From Sinohyriopsis cumingii (taxonomy: Eukaryota; Mollusca; Bivalvia; Unionida; Unionidae): a stretch of 64,000 nucleotides of DNA. The notes beneath the pieces are model-generated. The model had not been told where the DNA came from, ran no database searches, and saw nothing but the letters and a program-made list of their open reading frames with translations. This document shows, one piece after another, positions 39,671 to 53,228 of the stretch. The DNA is taken from NCBI GenBank assembly GCA_028554795.2, contig CM068831.1, forward strand, positions 61,374,769 to 61,438,768, written 5' to 3'. Numbering within the stretch: position 1 is the stretch's first letter; the number at the start of each line of letters is the position of its first letter. A program made the translations under genes and the position numbers.

Positions 39671-42600
39671 ACCAAAATAAAAGAGTCAACAGTAACATCC
39701 ATACAAGTAATAGGCAAGAGCCCAATCAAGGGAAAGCAAATAATCAAATCATCATCAGGAGGCCCAAAAGACAGCAACCAAAGCAAAACAGGGACAACGG
39801 TAAGCAAATGAAAAACTACAACACCACCTACAACAACATTACTATTAGAATCAAAGAAGACACAACATGGACATGGACTGCAAAATGAGAAGGACGGGAA
39901 ACGCGGCACAAATGGTAAGAAGCATCCCAGTAGCAACATTTATCACCCGATTAACCTAACAATATTCATAAATAGTAAAGACCAGAAGCTAAGATCAATG
40001 AGCAACAGAAGCCTAGTATCAATATATACCAAGAAACATGGAAGAGAGTTCAAACCTATTAGACCCAATGCTAACTAATCAATAAAATGGTGCAGCACCT
40101 CTCAGCATGTAGCCAAATTTATGAAAATAGACATGATCTGAGGAATATGTGTAACAATTTCAGGAAATAAATCGCTAACGGAAAGGAAATACAACAGAAC
40201 GTACCCAAAAAAACAAATAACAGGTCAAGAATTCAGGAGCTAGATCAGATACAAGAGGATCCTTAAACTTACCGGATATCATAAGAGCGAAAACTGGGAG
40301 ATAGAAGATGAACTCATCTACTGCGAAGCAAACATCAAAAGAGCCATCAGACTAATGAACGGACGAGGGTTCGAGACGTCTACAGTTAATAGTTCAATGA
40401 TCCACTACCACTATTGGTAAGACTTGGACCATACGGACAAATCTTCTGACTACAACAATACCAACATGCACCAAGATTCTGCGGTAATTATAAACGATGG
40501 GGACATTTCACCTCTAAATGTACGAGGAAGCCGAGATGTAACAAGTGTGGTGGTCAACAAATAGGTAAGTGTAAATATCAAGACCAAAGGTGCGCGAACT
40601 ACAAAGAGGATCATCACGCCAAATGGTACGAATGTATATATGCAACAAGAGAGAACTGAAATCATCAAACTAATGGACGAAAATAAATTAACCTATATCA
40701 AGGCGAAAAAAACCGTTTACGAAAACAACAAGAAATATCAGTACAAACAAGGAAAACCATCCACAATCAAGGAGAAATCACATATAATGAATTACCAAAA
40801 GTGACACTAGAGCACGGAAAATATGACCATATTAACATCAACTCAAAAATTAATCATCCAATAAACAAGCAAGAAAGGAAGGAAAAATCACCGTTGGAAA
40901 GAATCGAAATTAAAATGAGAAAGAAGTCAGGAAGCAGTAACACCAAAAGACCAAAACATATAACGTGCAATAATAACAATAGACGGCCAGGCAATATTAT
41001 AACAGACAATACCAAGCAAGAAAGTGATGACAAGAAGGCAACAAGCAATGTGACAAGTAGCATACCCATAGTGAGAAATCACAGCGAACAACCATTGCAG
41101 TTCCATGGTCAAACGTAATGAATAATCAATGACAATATCGACCTGGAGTAATCTTACATTATATTAATGAACTAATATTGGGAATCCTGAAAAGATCTCA
41201 TAGCAATCAAGTCTCCGCACACCAATATTTCCTGCTATTAACCAATCTGCTGGAAAAATCTTTACAATCAATTAACCGATTGATAACCAACCATCCATAT
41301 CAATAACCTATACAAAGCAAACAAGCAATCGATTGTTATATGGCAGTGGAACAGTCAAATCGTAATTAAGAACCACTTCGAACTGATTAAATCAATAGAC
41401 CGTGGAGACAAAAAGCCAGACACTAATAGCTGCCTCTGAGAAACTCATTTAAACACTAAATTTACCCCCAAAATTGCTGGATATAACACAGTGTAATTTC
41501 AGCACAGACACAATGGGAAAAAGCGGGAGGACGTGCTATCTTTATACATTACTCAGTCCCAAACACGACTCAGGAAAGGACAAATTAGACGATATTAATA
41601 CAACTTACTTAGAATACCAGCTCATAAATATCACTTTTGGACAAACCACTATGAATTTATATAACATCTATGACCCAGGACAGCATAACCTTACCACCTT
41701 AAAACGTACAGAGAAAATATTAATAACCTTCAAGAAAATACACTAATATGTGGCGACTTCAACGCCCAAAGTGAACATGGGGAGAACCACCTTGACAAAA
41801 TAACAAGATTCATAGAACAATGGATCAGTAAAAAAATAAAAAAATAATACTAAATGATGGAACCCCCACTAGACCTATTGACTTGTCACTTGACACCACA
41901 ACTAGCACAGATATCAAACTAAGAAGTCAAACAAAATAACACTCTAAGTAGCGACCACTTTCCAATTGTCATTACAATCCATATTAAAACACAGATGATA
42001 TTGCAAGCCAACACACCTCGATGGAAACTGGAAAACCCGGACTGGGATACTTTCCGTACATCTCATAAAAATAACACCGGAGATGAACTAAGAAATACTA
42101 ACACTGATTTGTACAACGACAACATCATCCAAGCGCCGAACACTACAACGGCTATGAGTAACCCGAAACAAACAAGTTGAATGGGAACTAAACTTTCAAT
42201 AGCTTGGTGGTCAGACAAATGCGAAAATGCGACAAAAGACAATAAAACACACTAAACCTCTTTAAACATTAAAAAACTAGCGTCTAACTTTATGACCTAA
42301 AAACAGAAAGAACTACTTGCCCAAAACGTAATAAGAGAAGTCAAAGAAACTTCTTGGCATAACTACTAATCTTCACTGAACAAACAAAAACAATGCTAAA
42401 CAGGTCTAGGAAAAAGTAAAAGCAATCAAGGGTAAAGCAGTCCAAATGTCACCAAAATTTCCAGGAGCGGTCAAGTATTATTTGTAAGTAAATAAGTTTC
42501 TTAGGAATGTTGCTCGATGAAGAACAGACTTGGAAGTCCCACATTAAAGACCTAGTAAGGAAGGTGTATTCAAGACCTAAAACTCCTTAGAAACATAAAT

Positions 42601-43284
42601 GGAACCAACTGGGAAGCAGACCAGATACCCTACTTATGCTATACAGGACCCTACTTATATCAAAACATGACTATGGATGTCAAGATTACGCATCAGCAAA
42701 ACAAACTCAGCTGAAAAAAACCTGACACCATCCAATACAAAGTCCTCAGAATATGCACCGCAACGCTGAAAAATACATCTAAAGAGGAATTTCAAATATT
42801 AACAGTAGAATTACCACTACACCTTCGCAGTGAAGAATAATTATTAAGATACGCTGCAAGAATATCCATCCGAGACTAATTGCATCCTGCAAGAACAGCG
42901 ATTGAAAAAAATATTAAAGACCATTTAGCAAAATAAAACTAGTACCCAATCCATCAGAAGAGAAGCCATTTCATGGCATAAGTAAGGAATTAATACTAAT
43001 TACTCTACAAGCAGACCCAACAAGATAGCCGGATCTAACTCCATGGAGAAATCTGACACCCAACATCAACCTACACGCCCTAACGCTTGGATCGAAACAT
43101 CGAAAGCGACCAGAGATATTAACGGCGATCAAGACTATATATGAACACAAATACCCAAGCTATATCAAATTGTATATGGATGGATCCAAAATCACCAGAA
43201 CTGAACAGAATAGATAGCAGCAGCAATCATTATACCGGATATAAACATCGAATTAGGAGAACGACTACCAGATGGGTGCTCCAT

Positions 43285-43467
<183 letters not shown>

Positions 43468-43727
43468 AAATGTTAAGAGTGTTGAAGCTCAACAATGGAC
43501 CAAAACCCAACCCACAAAATATAATCTAATCATCAGGGATTCGCTAAGCCTCCTTAGATTTATTGAGTCTGGAAACTAGACCAGTAGAGACAACATTTTG
43601 TGAGATGCATTGCTACTAATTAAAATCATTGAAAGCAACAAACAATCAGTTGAATTAATCTTATCTCATATTAATCTTTCTGGAAATGAAAGGTCAGATC
43701 AAAACGCAATCAGATCTTAACAAACAG

Positions 43728-44299
43728 CAACCAATCCATATCCACTACGGTACACAAGACATCTGTAGCCAAATCAGGATTTAAATTGATATTAAGTGGC
43801 AAAAGGAATGAGAAAAAAAGTAACAAAGAGTTGAAACTATTCAACATACAGAAAAAGTCACTACGAACATCAAAGCACTAAACGTTACATCACATAAGGA
43901 TCAAAGCCTCATAAACAGCATCAAAGCCGGCAAAAGCCTATTAGCGAGCAGCTTCATAAAACATATATCAAAGAACCTACACAGAGGCATTAACTGTCCA
44001 TTCTGACGTACACCAACCAATCCATATCCACTACGGTACACAAGACATCTGTAGCCAAATCAGGATTTAACTTGATATTAAGTGGCAAAAGGAATGAGAA
44101 AAAAAGTAACAAAGAGCTGAAACTATTCAACATACAGAAAAAGTCACTACGAACATCAAAGCACTAAACGTTACATCACATAAGGATCAAAGCCTCATAA
44201 ACAGCATCAAAGCCGGCAAAACCCTATTAGCGAGCAGCTTCATAAAACATATATCAAAGAACCTACACAGAGGCATTAACTGTCCATTCTGACGTACAC
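43728..44299 (+). repeat. 286-bp tandem duplication in the LINE B 3' region
   Basis: 43728-44013 and 44014-44299 are head-to-tail copies. I see only about three differences by eye, so the duplication is recent relative to the LINE. It covers the C-terminal coding region. Confidence 0.92.
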
Positions 44300-44540
44300 C
44301 AGAAGATCCAAATAACGTATTCAAAATCTGCCCAAGGTGCCAGAAACCAAAAACCATATTCAAGACCAACAAAAATCTTGGATCACCATCGATATACCCA
44401 AACTTCCTCGAGACAGCAGGAACAAGAATATGAAAACTCCCTATGAAATCTTATTACATTCATCAATCAAATTGACAAATATGATAAAATATGAATACCG
44501 AAAACCGTTTCGTATAAACCAAATGGAATTAGTGTCGATG

Positions 44541-44920
44541 CAGTCCTAAATGAGCACCATTATATACCAAGACCACTCAGGCTAAAAGTGCAAGCCAATA
44601 AGCGCACCCGCGGTGTGGCCATGTGGGAGGGGCGGGATAACTGAATTGGCTAATGGAAGAAAAGCTAAACTCAGGGTGATTTGGGCCTGGAATCGCCTGT
44701 GCGCGTAGGTGGACCCTGCATCGGCTGTGGAAGCATGCCCTACTTTTCCTGCGTCACGCCTTAGGTGAATGCATTTGGCTCCAAGCAATGCAACTTAGTA
44801 ACAGGTCTCCCATATTATCTCAATAATTGGTCCCAACATCACCACGATACCACTATGGCGCATCGATATATCCATCCGGATCAAAAGCAATGCATATTAA
44901 AAGTTAAAAAAAAACTAATC
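44541..44920. other. Unassigned DNA right of LINE B
   Basis: No gene seen. It contains a GC-richer patch near 44600-44760. Confidence 0.4.
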
Positions 44921-45068
44921 AATATTTATAGGTTGCTGCATTTGTATGGGAAAATATGAACGAGTTTTTCGGATGGAGCTACGGCACGACCTTGGGAGTG
45001 CAGTATATCCATCCGACAAAACGAGTTCATATGTTTCCATACAAATGCAGCAACCTGTTTATTATATG
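44921..45068. repeat. 148-bp hairpin (snap-back repeat)
   Basis: The arms at about 44921-44977 and 45008-45068 are inverted copies. Both contain GGTTGCTGCATTTGTATGG and CGGATGGA or their complements. The loop is about 30 bases. The arms are diverged by several substitutions. It resembles a MITE-like foldback; no target duplication was recognised. Confidence 0.85.
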
Positions 45069-48000
45069 CTCATTTTCTTATTCTACCTAAGGCTTAATTA
45101 TATAAACAAAAATACACTAGAAGAAACAAAGTGACTGAACGTATGCCGTATTCCTAACTAAATACACAAGCGCAGACTCAATATTACTCAAAAACAACAT
45201 TATTAATGCGCACATAACTCCGCCAGATAAATTTGAACTTAGTCGCGCGCTAGGCATAACGTTCGAAAGAAAATGGCGTTTTGGTCTACTTAAAATTTAA
45301 ATTTGGAGTCATACACTGAATGAATGCGCATTGCAACAACTTTGCCATTTGATCTGGAATGAATATATTTTTGTATTTTTTTGTCAATTCTAGAAAATTT
45401 CGTGATTATGGACTGGATTTATCTGTGCAAATTCTACATGAAATACATCAGATTGAAGCAGCGATGGAGAAGCGTGTTATCTGCAAGTGTGTTTCTGTTC
45501 TGTAATGAAATATTTGAAATCATATTGTGGGAAAAATATGAAGTCTTCCAATTGCAATTATCAAAAAGACGCTATGGAATGTAATGTTTATTTCATTTTG
45601 ATTGCAGTAAGGAGGATGTAATTGCACTTGGAATATAGCTGAAATTACGGTACAATTTCGAAATGTGTAATCAAGTTTGAGAACCCATGGCATGGCTCAT
45701 GCAATTAGGATTTGGGGAAATTTGGGATGTAAAACTGTAAGTTTATGCCATTCTTATTACCAGCTAAAGAAGACAGCTTATGCCTTGACGCTTGCATGTT
45801 ATTTGTAAGGACCCTGTCAGGCGTCTTTAGCTAACCCAAATCCGAAACATTGTATCAAAACAAAAGTTAACGCGGAATGTGCTAAAACAGCTGGTATGTG
45901 GCAGTCCACGAAACATCTCGTTTAGTTCATTCAGAAACAAATTTAATTAACCAAAACGTAAAGCGTCTACTACGAGAGTGTACACGATTTGTTTACGAAG
46001 TAGTTCCTAATACACTATTGGGCACACGTGAATTTAATATGAAGTTTTGCGCGAGTGCAATATCACAAAATACTGAACGATTCTGACATGTAAAGTTAAC
46101 GGAGAAACAAATGAGCATATAATAAAACACAATATTAACAGCTTTCTTTTTTGTATTAAGATTAAACTGGTCCCAAATTAGATTATATGAAGTGGCTAAA
46201 ACCAGAGCCATCAGACCCAGCCATACAATGTGGCACTGATTGAAGTTGCATTTAAATAAGAAACACATTAATCAAGGCCCCATCTTAGTTTTATATGGCT
46301 ATTTAAAACTCAGCATCATCAGGCCTCGCCGACAATATGAGGCAACAAAATTACGAGTCCCCTAAACTAATTAATAAGATGGCCAATGATCAAGCCATCA
46401 TGCACACCGCACGCACAATGCTGAACTAAAATCGTAACCGCACATGGGACCCCAGATTAACACACTACGCAATAATGCTTCAGTACCCCGACCAAATTAT
46501 ATTGTAGACCAGCACAGACCGCCCTATCACTACTCCATGACAAATAGCAGATACACTAATTCAAAATTTGCATAGGCGACAATAATTCGATCAAAAATAC
46601 CCAGGATGTTGGGTGCACCTGCAGTGGATGTGTGCGGCTCCCCTGTCTCCGCTCTCCCTTGCCGCACTCAGACATGTCATCTAAGTGGTATGCCTTGCAT
46701 ACATAAACGCGAGTGGAAAGTGGCCCCATTGCTATCCACTCAACCAATTAAAAATCCCACCCGGTTGGAATAAACTGGTTACACATGCCCCAGGGGAGAA
46801 AGCGACCATAATCAAATATCGTATTGTATCGTATTCGAGTTACAGTCGAAGTGAATCGAACTACAAACAACATCAGCGACGGAACGCAATACAGCAACAT
46901 GTGGCGACGAAACATACAGAATTTCAGCCAGCGCTGTTATGCCTTCACCAGCTTTACAAACCCTTCGGGCGCAGGGAAAGAAACTCGCATTGAGTTGGAG
47001 CCTCCGAGCTGGAATAAAGAGAACCACCTTTCCATTGGTGTGGGATAATAAATACAAACTTATCTACGGAGACGAGTGAGGAGAATAGAGGGAGGAGAAA
47101 CAGGAAGAGGACGGAAATGAGGAAAGAGGCATGTCACAGGTCTCTGGACCAATCTATGTCCCGACCAGTTCAATCAGCTCAAACTTCTCAACTTACATCC
47201 AGGGACCGATACCTCATCCGTCACCCCTCTTTACACGAATCGGCAAGTCACAACTGTCAGCCGGGAAACCCAGACCGCCAACCTTGAAACTCTGCCAACT
47301 ATGAACCAGAACTCGACCAGCAAAACAAAAAACGTAGAGGAAAAGTAGAAGAGGAAGAGATCGACTCAAACAAACAACTGTTGATTGAAATGGGTCTTCA
47401 AGAAGCACTGAGAGACCAACCAACCCAATAGAATTTTGGAGTGCGAATCCTTAATAATTTCTATCCAGATATTTGTCATCGCTACTCCATCTCTCGCTAG
47501 TTGAGACCACAGAGTAACTCTAGGAGATATTAGATCTAAGACCCTTACCAGAGCTGAAAGCCTATGGATCCAGTAGTGTGGCAGACACAGCCGAAGATGA
47601 TGTAACCAGTAGGCGTTTTGGTAGACCAAAGTGAAAAGATAACAAACCTCTTTAGGGCTTCCACCAAATTTCCAGAGTTTTCATTTTGGCTCGAAAATCT
47701 CATTCAACAATACCGGATAACACAAACCTTGATCCTTCAGCCACTGTTCAGAATATATCTTGTGAATTTCAACATGATGAAACAAAAATCCGCTTGGTCA
47801 CATTGACCTTTCATTTGGTAATTTATTTGGAAATGTATGTACTCTTGGCCCAGAATTTCAAAAGTTTGAGATAGGAAAATTTATAACTTTTATATAGCGT
47901 GATTCTAATTAAAATTCCGGAGAGTATATTATCAACTGAGCGAAAGATTAAAGAATGAACAGCTAGACGACTCTTTCAAAATCCATCAATGATGGAGAAG

Positions 48001-49093
48001 AGATTGTGAACTTAACCTCTATTTTTAAAGCATAATCTACACAGCAATAGCACAGAAGGTAATTTTATGCAGCAAATTGTATAAATGTTGTTGTTATTTA
48101 GGTAACGAAACTTTGAGTCAGTTGGATGACACACTTCAGGCTGGTTAGAAATGTACTCTGCGTGCTCCGTGGTTGTCAAATAGACCCAATCCGTCCATGC
48201 TACATGTTTTAAGAAGGCGAGCCCTGTGTCACTGGAGGACAGGATCCTGAGAGTTGAGCTGAGGAGCGACTATGATGCAACACACCAATGTGGTCTCATC
48301 TTTTAACTAGACGGGTGATCATAAGAACTTGTTCTAATCAATCGGCTAGTCGAATAAAGCTGCAAGGGCCATACAAAAGATTTTCAGTTTTATTGATTTA
48401 CATACCTTTCAAAGGTCCCAAAACATGAGGACGATGGCATGGGTCAGGTTAGTAAAGTTTGTAGCTTGCTCGAGTATATCACTCTCCGCAGCCCTGACAT
48501 GAGAAATATAATAAATATTTTCAATTTGTCGCCGTTTATCAACTCCAATATAGGTGTGTTGTGTTATTGCGTTAAAACATAAGATGAGACGCAGTGTTAT
48601 AACTATCAATAACTTTAATATATACAAGTGACTACTGTGAGCTCTTAACACAGAGTAGTATCAAAGAGGCAGACGCCTGTAAATAGTACGAGTGGAACTA
48701 TGACTCATGCACAGCTGATTGGTCAGTTACACATGTATAATGTTACATCTCTCTTCTTAAAAATGAAAAGTTTTAATAAACTTTTAATAAACTGTCTAAA
48801 TTAATCATGAACCATTATAACTAATAAATCAAAATCAAGCGCGTATTTGATAGCAATGATTACAATGATCAACGAATTAATCTCCGAGACAGGCTGAGAA
48901 TGCATTGTACATTTTTTAAAGATCATGTTGCTTGTTTGATTGCTATGGAAAGTATACTGCTGTTCCTTATCTTGAATCACCGGATGTGTTTATCAACAAA
49001 ACCAGCAGCAAAGAGGCTGAACAGGCTCTAATTGGTTCACTCTCCGTTTCGCAAAATTAGCCTTCTTGAAACCGCAAAACAAAAGATTCGCGA
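45069..49093. other. Gene-poor stretch
   Basis: No gene or known repeat supported. The open frames are short and compositionally ordinary. AGGTCA-type sequence (TCACATTGACCTTTCATTTGG near 47798-47818) recalls diffuse repeats seen in mollusc DNA but cannot be classified. Confidence 0.4.
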
Positions 49094-49225
49094 TTGTCTC
49101 AGTATCCGGTATGAGACAACCCTGTCAACTTACCCGGTCTAAGTTTTTCTGATCAAAAAATACGCGATCGCGTCGGAGGCAGCGCCCTCGTTGCTGCTAT
49201 AAATTAAATCATTATTATATCAATA

Positions 49226-50287
49226 ATGGCAAACATCGGAGAAGCATATACCACTAGATTACCTAGAGAAAAGTTAGAAGCAATCAAAAAGTTTCTTCCT
49301 GTTCGTGATTCTGTAAGACAAACACTTTAAGAGCGTCAAGAATCTAATGTTGAATTCGTAACCGGTACTGAACAATTATTTAAGCCTGTAACAGCGGTTA
49401 CTGAAAAAGCTATATGGGGAGATATTAAAGATGAGGAGGAGAGGAAGAAGCGTATTCTTTCAGCATTAAAACGAACAGAACAAATTTTACAGGAGTTTCC
49501 AACTAAAATAACCGCCGCACAACCTCAGCCGCCTCAACCTAAAGGTGCTGCCGGTGAAAAACCTAAAACAAAAAGGAAGAGGGGGATTGATTTTAGGGAG
49601 AAATTTACTAAAAGGGGTATAGAAGCAATTCAGAATTATAAAATGAAAATTAGACAGGATATAGCCAAGTTTGGTGAGTTTGCTGCCAAAGGTTTTCCTT
49701 TCAGAGATCAATTTTTAAAACCTGAATACGTTAAAAAAGTAAATAGTGATGTATGGAACGCTTGGGTGTTTAAAATAAATCAAAATGTTGATTATGTAGA
49801 CAAAGAAAAAGTTGATTATAAAATTTATCCAGAAGGAGTACTAAACGAATAAAGAGCGCAAGAAAAATAACAACGACAAAAAGAAAGGGAACAAAAACGC
49901 GAACAAAAACAAAAGGAAAGGGATCAAAAACGAGAACGACAACAAAAACGACAACAAAAACGAGGACAAAAAACTTCCCAGCAGGAACCATCATATCAAC
50001 TTCCTCCCCAATTGTAACAAACGGAGGAAGAGATGTATTATACAGATGAAGAAGGAGAATTTTACGATGAACCTGACATTCGTGTTACTGGTAGTGGTTT
50101 GGGAAGTGGTCTTATTGCTTGTCCTAATAGTATTCTCGTTGACGTGCAACGGTTAAAAAATTCGATTGTGGGTAAACGAGCTGGAAATAATTCTCCGGAA
50201 ATAACCAATGAAGCAGCTGATATTTGTCGACGATTATTTCAAGGCGGTATCAAGGACATTAATGTTTATCGGGAACTTATTGATTAA
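49226..50287 (+). pseudogene. E4 charged protein gene(s) at the head of the capsid block (fossil)
   Basis: Starts MANIGEAYTTRLPREKLEAI after a TATA box (CTATAAATTAA near 49179). It has a helical, Lys/Glu-rich body (KDEEERKKRILSALKRTEQI) and a patch FGEFAAKGFPFRDQFLK. A Gln-Lys-Arg-Glu repeat stretch (49858-49985) follows, and then a segment with EGEFYDEPDIRVTGSGLGSG and ITNEAADICRRLFQGGIKD. These may be one gene or two. Function unknown; position suggests a virion or scaffold protein. It is broken (about two breaks). Confidence 0.5.
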
Positions 50288-50431
50288 ATCGTTGATGACT
50301 ATCATAGTGACTATTTGTTATTGCGATTAGATAAATGAATAATAAATAAGATGATTATACATAATGCTCACCGTGGACCTGTAGCGGTTAGGTGATAAAC
50401 TCGCGATTACCAACCTAAAAAGGAACTTACG

Positions 50432-50715
50432 GAGATGGATTCGGTGATGTTGTTCAGGGTTTATTCCGAAGGATAGCCCCCAAAGCAATACCGATCGCAA
50501 AACAATTATCAATGAAAGCTGTTGACGTTGTTCGTGATAAAGCTCCTGGTGCTATTGGCAATGTTGCCAGTAAAGCGTTCTTGGCAATCAAGGACAGGCT
50601 AGCACGATTAATACGCAGACCAAAAGTGGTCCAACCAGTGAAATTATCAAGCACTGAAGTGATGCCAGCAAATGCCAGTAAAGTAATAAATCAAGCCGCA
50701 AATAAAAAAAACTAG
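50432..50715 (+). CDS. E4 small amphipathic protein (fossil)
   Basis: The reading GDGFGDVVQGLFRRIAPKAI continues into an Ala/Lys/Arg-rich helical segment and ends with NQAANKKN. Small glycine-then-amphipathic proteins of this kind precede the major capsid gene in many Polintons and resemble adenovirus pX-type proteins. No ATG is obvious at the true start; one inside the frame is at 50512. Confidence 0.45.
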
Positions 50716-50806
50716 AAGCCTTGATAATTCAAGGAGCTGAACAAATAAATACAAGTCTGATATCAGGAAGCGGTTTTAGTGTTAGACGATAACAAATTAT
50801 AATAAA

Positions 50807-52207
50807 ATGTTTAATCGCATATCCGACCCAGCGTTTGACATGGATGCACCAGTACTTAATGATGAGTCAGTGCGTGATTATCAGAATTATTCTTATGACG
50901 CACGACAGCCAGATCAGCGTGGACGAATTGAATTACAAGTTCAGGATACAAGTATATATTTTTTGCCCGCTGAAGCATTTATTGAAGTTGCAGGTGAACT
51001 TGTAACAAACGTCGCCCCTAATACACCATATCGATATAATGCCAGAATTGGTTTTGTTATAATGGCATCATGACGTTATTCAAAAGCGCTATATACATGA
51101 TTGAGGAAAAGAAATTGAGACAATCCAAGAAAATGTTGACGTTGCTACAACGATTATAGGTCTGGCAAGGAATTCAGTTGATTATATTAGATCAGCTGCT
51201 CCGACTATGATGTTCGCCAAGGATAATGCTGACTATCTTGATTCCAACCCATTTCGTTTCGTACAAGTGGCACATAATACTTCGACTGACCCACAACCTG
51301 CTGGAGCGATAGATAGACCAGCTGATGCGTTTTTGATGCTACAAAGTCAGAACCCTAATTATAATTTAGGCTTTGCTACACGTAAATTAATGTTAGAAGG
51401 TAATCGTAGAAGATTTTCATGTGCAATTCCACTGTCTCACATCTTTGGATTTTGCAGAAATGTCAGAAGGGTTATTTTTGGAGCCAAACATACAATTGTT
51501 CTATATCGAAAAGAAGATAATGATGCTATCTGGTGATAAAATGGCTCTGCCGATGGTAAAGTAATATTATTTAAACTTTCGTTGTGGATGCCGGTAATGA
51601 CTCCATCACTTGTTGAAGACCAGCGGCTAATTTCTTTATGGATCAAGGAGGCAAATCGATATTATCATGGTTAACAACAACTGCCGATAGTAATCAAAAT
51701 CACGTTGACGGTGCATTTACTTGGCATATATCATCACAGCAAGGTGTTTCTGCACCAAGACATATCTTTGTTGCCTTTCAAGATTTTGCACGATTAAACA
51801 ATCAAGAAAGAAATCCAATGGTATTTGACAAACTTGATGTCACTGAAGTATCTTTAAGAATAAAAGGACATCAAGAACCATCTGAAGACATATTATTGAA
51901 TTTCGATAATAATGTATCACGTGCATATCATCGTTTAATGACATTTATGGGACGTGATCAAAATATTGATACTGGTTTGCAAATATCACAGTTACATTTT
52001 ACAACGCTGTACCAAATGTATTACTTTTCGCTGGAACATCTCGATTTAGTTAAGCAATCTGTCGTTGATATACATTTTCGAGTTCGCGTAGCCTCAGGTG
52101 GTATTAATTACAGAGCAATTGCAGTTATTATTTCAGATAAATCAATCTTACTTGAAGGTGTTGCTGGACGAATGAGAATCATTGATGCCTCAGTGGAAAA
52201 CATGTAG
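50807..52207 (+). pseudogene. E4 major capsid protein, double jelly-roll type (fossil)
   Basis: Starts MFNRISDPAFDMDAPVLNDE after TATAATAAA. The hallmark IPLSHIFGFCRNVRRVIFGA plus KHTIVLYRKEDND (near 51425-51520) is typical of Polinton major capsid proteins. The C-terminal half has APRHIFVAFQDFARL, LHFTTLYQMYYFS and a long conserved end. About 466 codons span the gene, somewhat short for the family. Double jelly-roll capsomers build the particle shell. It is broken (about three breaks). Confidence 0.85.
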
Positions 52208-52236
52208 ACAATTAGACCAACCGTGTTAATATAAAA

Positions 52237-52645
52237 ATGTCATAAAGTCACGTTAATGTCGCTCTGACTCCCGGCCAGGTGGAAAAAATCACAATCAGAA
52301 AACGACACCGCATGCGGAGTAAAAATAACACTACAGCGAGATCAAATTGCTAGTGGTGGCCCAAAGAAGTTATCGTTATCGTTGACTAAAACTCAATTAA
52401 AACATTTCATTAAAGCACAGCAAGCAAAAACCGGAGTTCAACTTGATTTCGCTCCAAGTGGCATCAAAGACATGGTTAAAACCTGTGGTATATTTCCACT
52501 TCTCGCAGCAATACCAACATTAATTGCTGATGCTGCCCCAGCTGTCGTAAAATCAGCCGCGTTAGGTGCTCTTGGAACCGCTGCTGGAATGGCATTGAAG
52601 AAAGCAACTGGAATGGGAATTTTACACAAGGAAAGCTTAAAATAA
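52237..52645 (+). pseudogene. E4 pVI-like minor virion protein (fossil)
   Basis: The N-terminal part has two related lipid/capsid-binding-like units (LTPGQVEKI and LSLTKTQLKHFIKAQ) around short beta segments. The C-terminal part is Ala/Gly-rich and amphipathic (FPLLAAIPTLIADAAPAVVK). This pattern precedes the protease in Polintons. The adenovirus counterpart pVI links hexons inside the capsid, disrupts membranes and activates the protease. It is broken (about one or two breaks). Confidence 0.65.
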
Positions 52646-52760
52646 TAGATCATCACGGACACAAAAACCAACAAGGCGCCAAAAAAGTCAAATATGCCTC
52701 AGCCGGGTTGTCTATGGAATAATACGGGGTGGGTCCAAGACTTCCAGGAACTTCGCCCTC

Positions 52761-53210
52761 ATGGTACCCAAAACGGTTTTCAAAACCAGCGGTTTTACAC
52801 CGATGTCAAATTTTGATTTACTCAATGCTGCTAAACAATTGAATATAACAAATTGCAGCGGTGTTTTTATGCGAGATCAGTTACCGAGCCAACCGAGCAC
52901 CAAAGAAACTGGAATTATTAATCTTGACAACAACGATGGTCCAGTAACTCATTGGGTTGCTTACGCGATTGATCCACGTGGAATTGTTTATTTCGATTCC
53001 TATGGGTTAGCACCGCCAGTTGAATTTGTAAAATACGTACAAAGTACTCCTAAAATTCCAGTTTGGTACTCAACGCTACCAACACAAACATTAACCGATC
53101 CACCGATATGCGGTCGTGAAGTAATTAATGTACTTGATGCGTTATCAAAATCAACCAAACCACCTCACAAAGTCGTGCATGAGTATACCGCGGATAATTT
53201 AACATTTTAA
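52761..53210 (+). CDS. E4 adenain-like cysteine protease (fossil)
   Basis: 149 residues in one open frame from MVPKTVFKTSGFTPMSNFDL. The catalytic His is at about residue 64 in THWVAY, the Asp at about 79 in VYFDSYG, a Gln-bearing loop near 109, and the Cys at about 117 in PPICGRE. This is the adenovirus/Ulp1-like C5 protease family, which cuts capsid precursor proteins during maturation. It looks whole. It lies 115 bases after the pVI-like gene, as expected. Confidence 0.85.
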   Translation: MVPKTVFKTSGFTPMSNFDLLNAAKQLNITNCSGVFMRDQLPSQPSTKETGIINLDNNDGPVTHWVAYAIDPRGIVYFDSYGLAPPVEFVKYVQSTPKIPVWYSTLPTQTLTDPPICGREVINVLDALSKSTKPPHKVVHEYTADNLTF

Positions 53211-53228
53211 ACAATCTCTAGGATAATA

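Noticed and set aside
38466-41112. Hydrophobic minus-strand frames opposite LINE B
   Set aside because: They arise as complements of Thr/Asn/Lys-rich LINE sequence.
46685-47629. Cluster of overlapping 60-100-residue frames
   Set aside because: No motif, no promoter signal, frames on both strands of similar length; consistent with chance.
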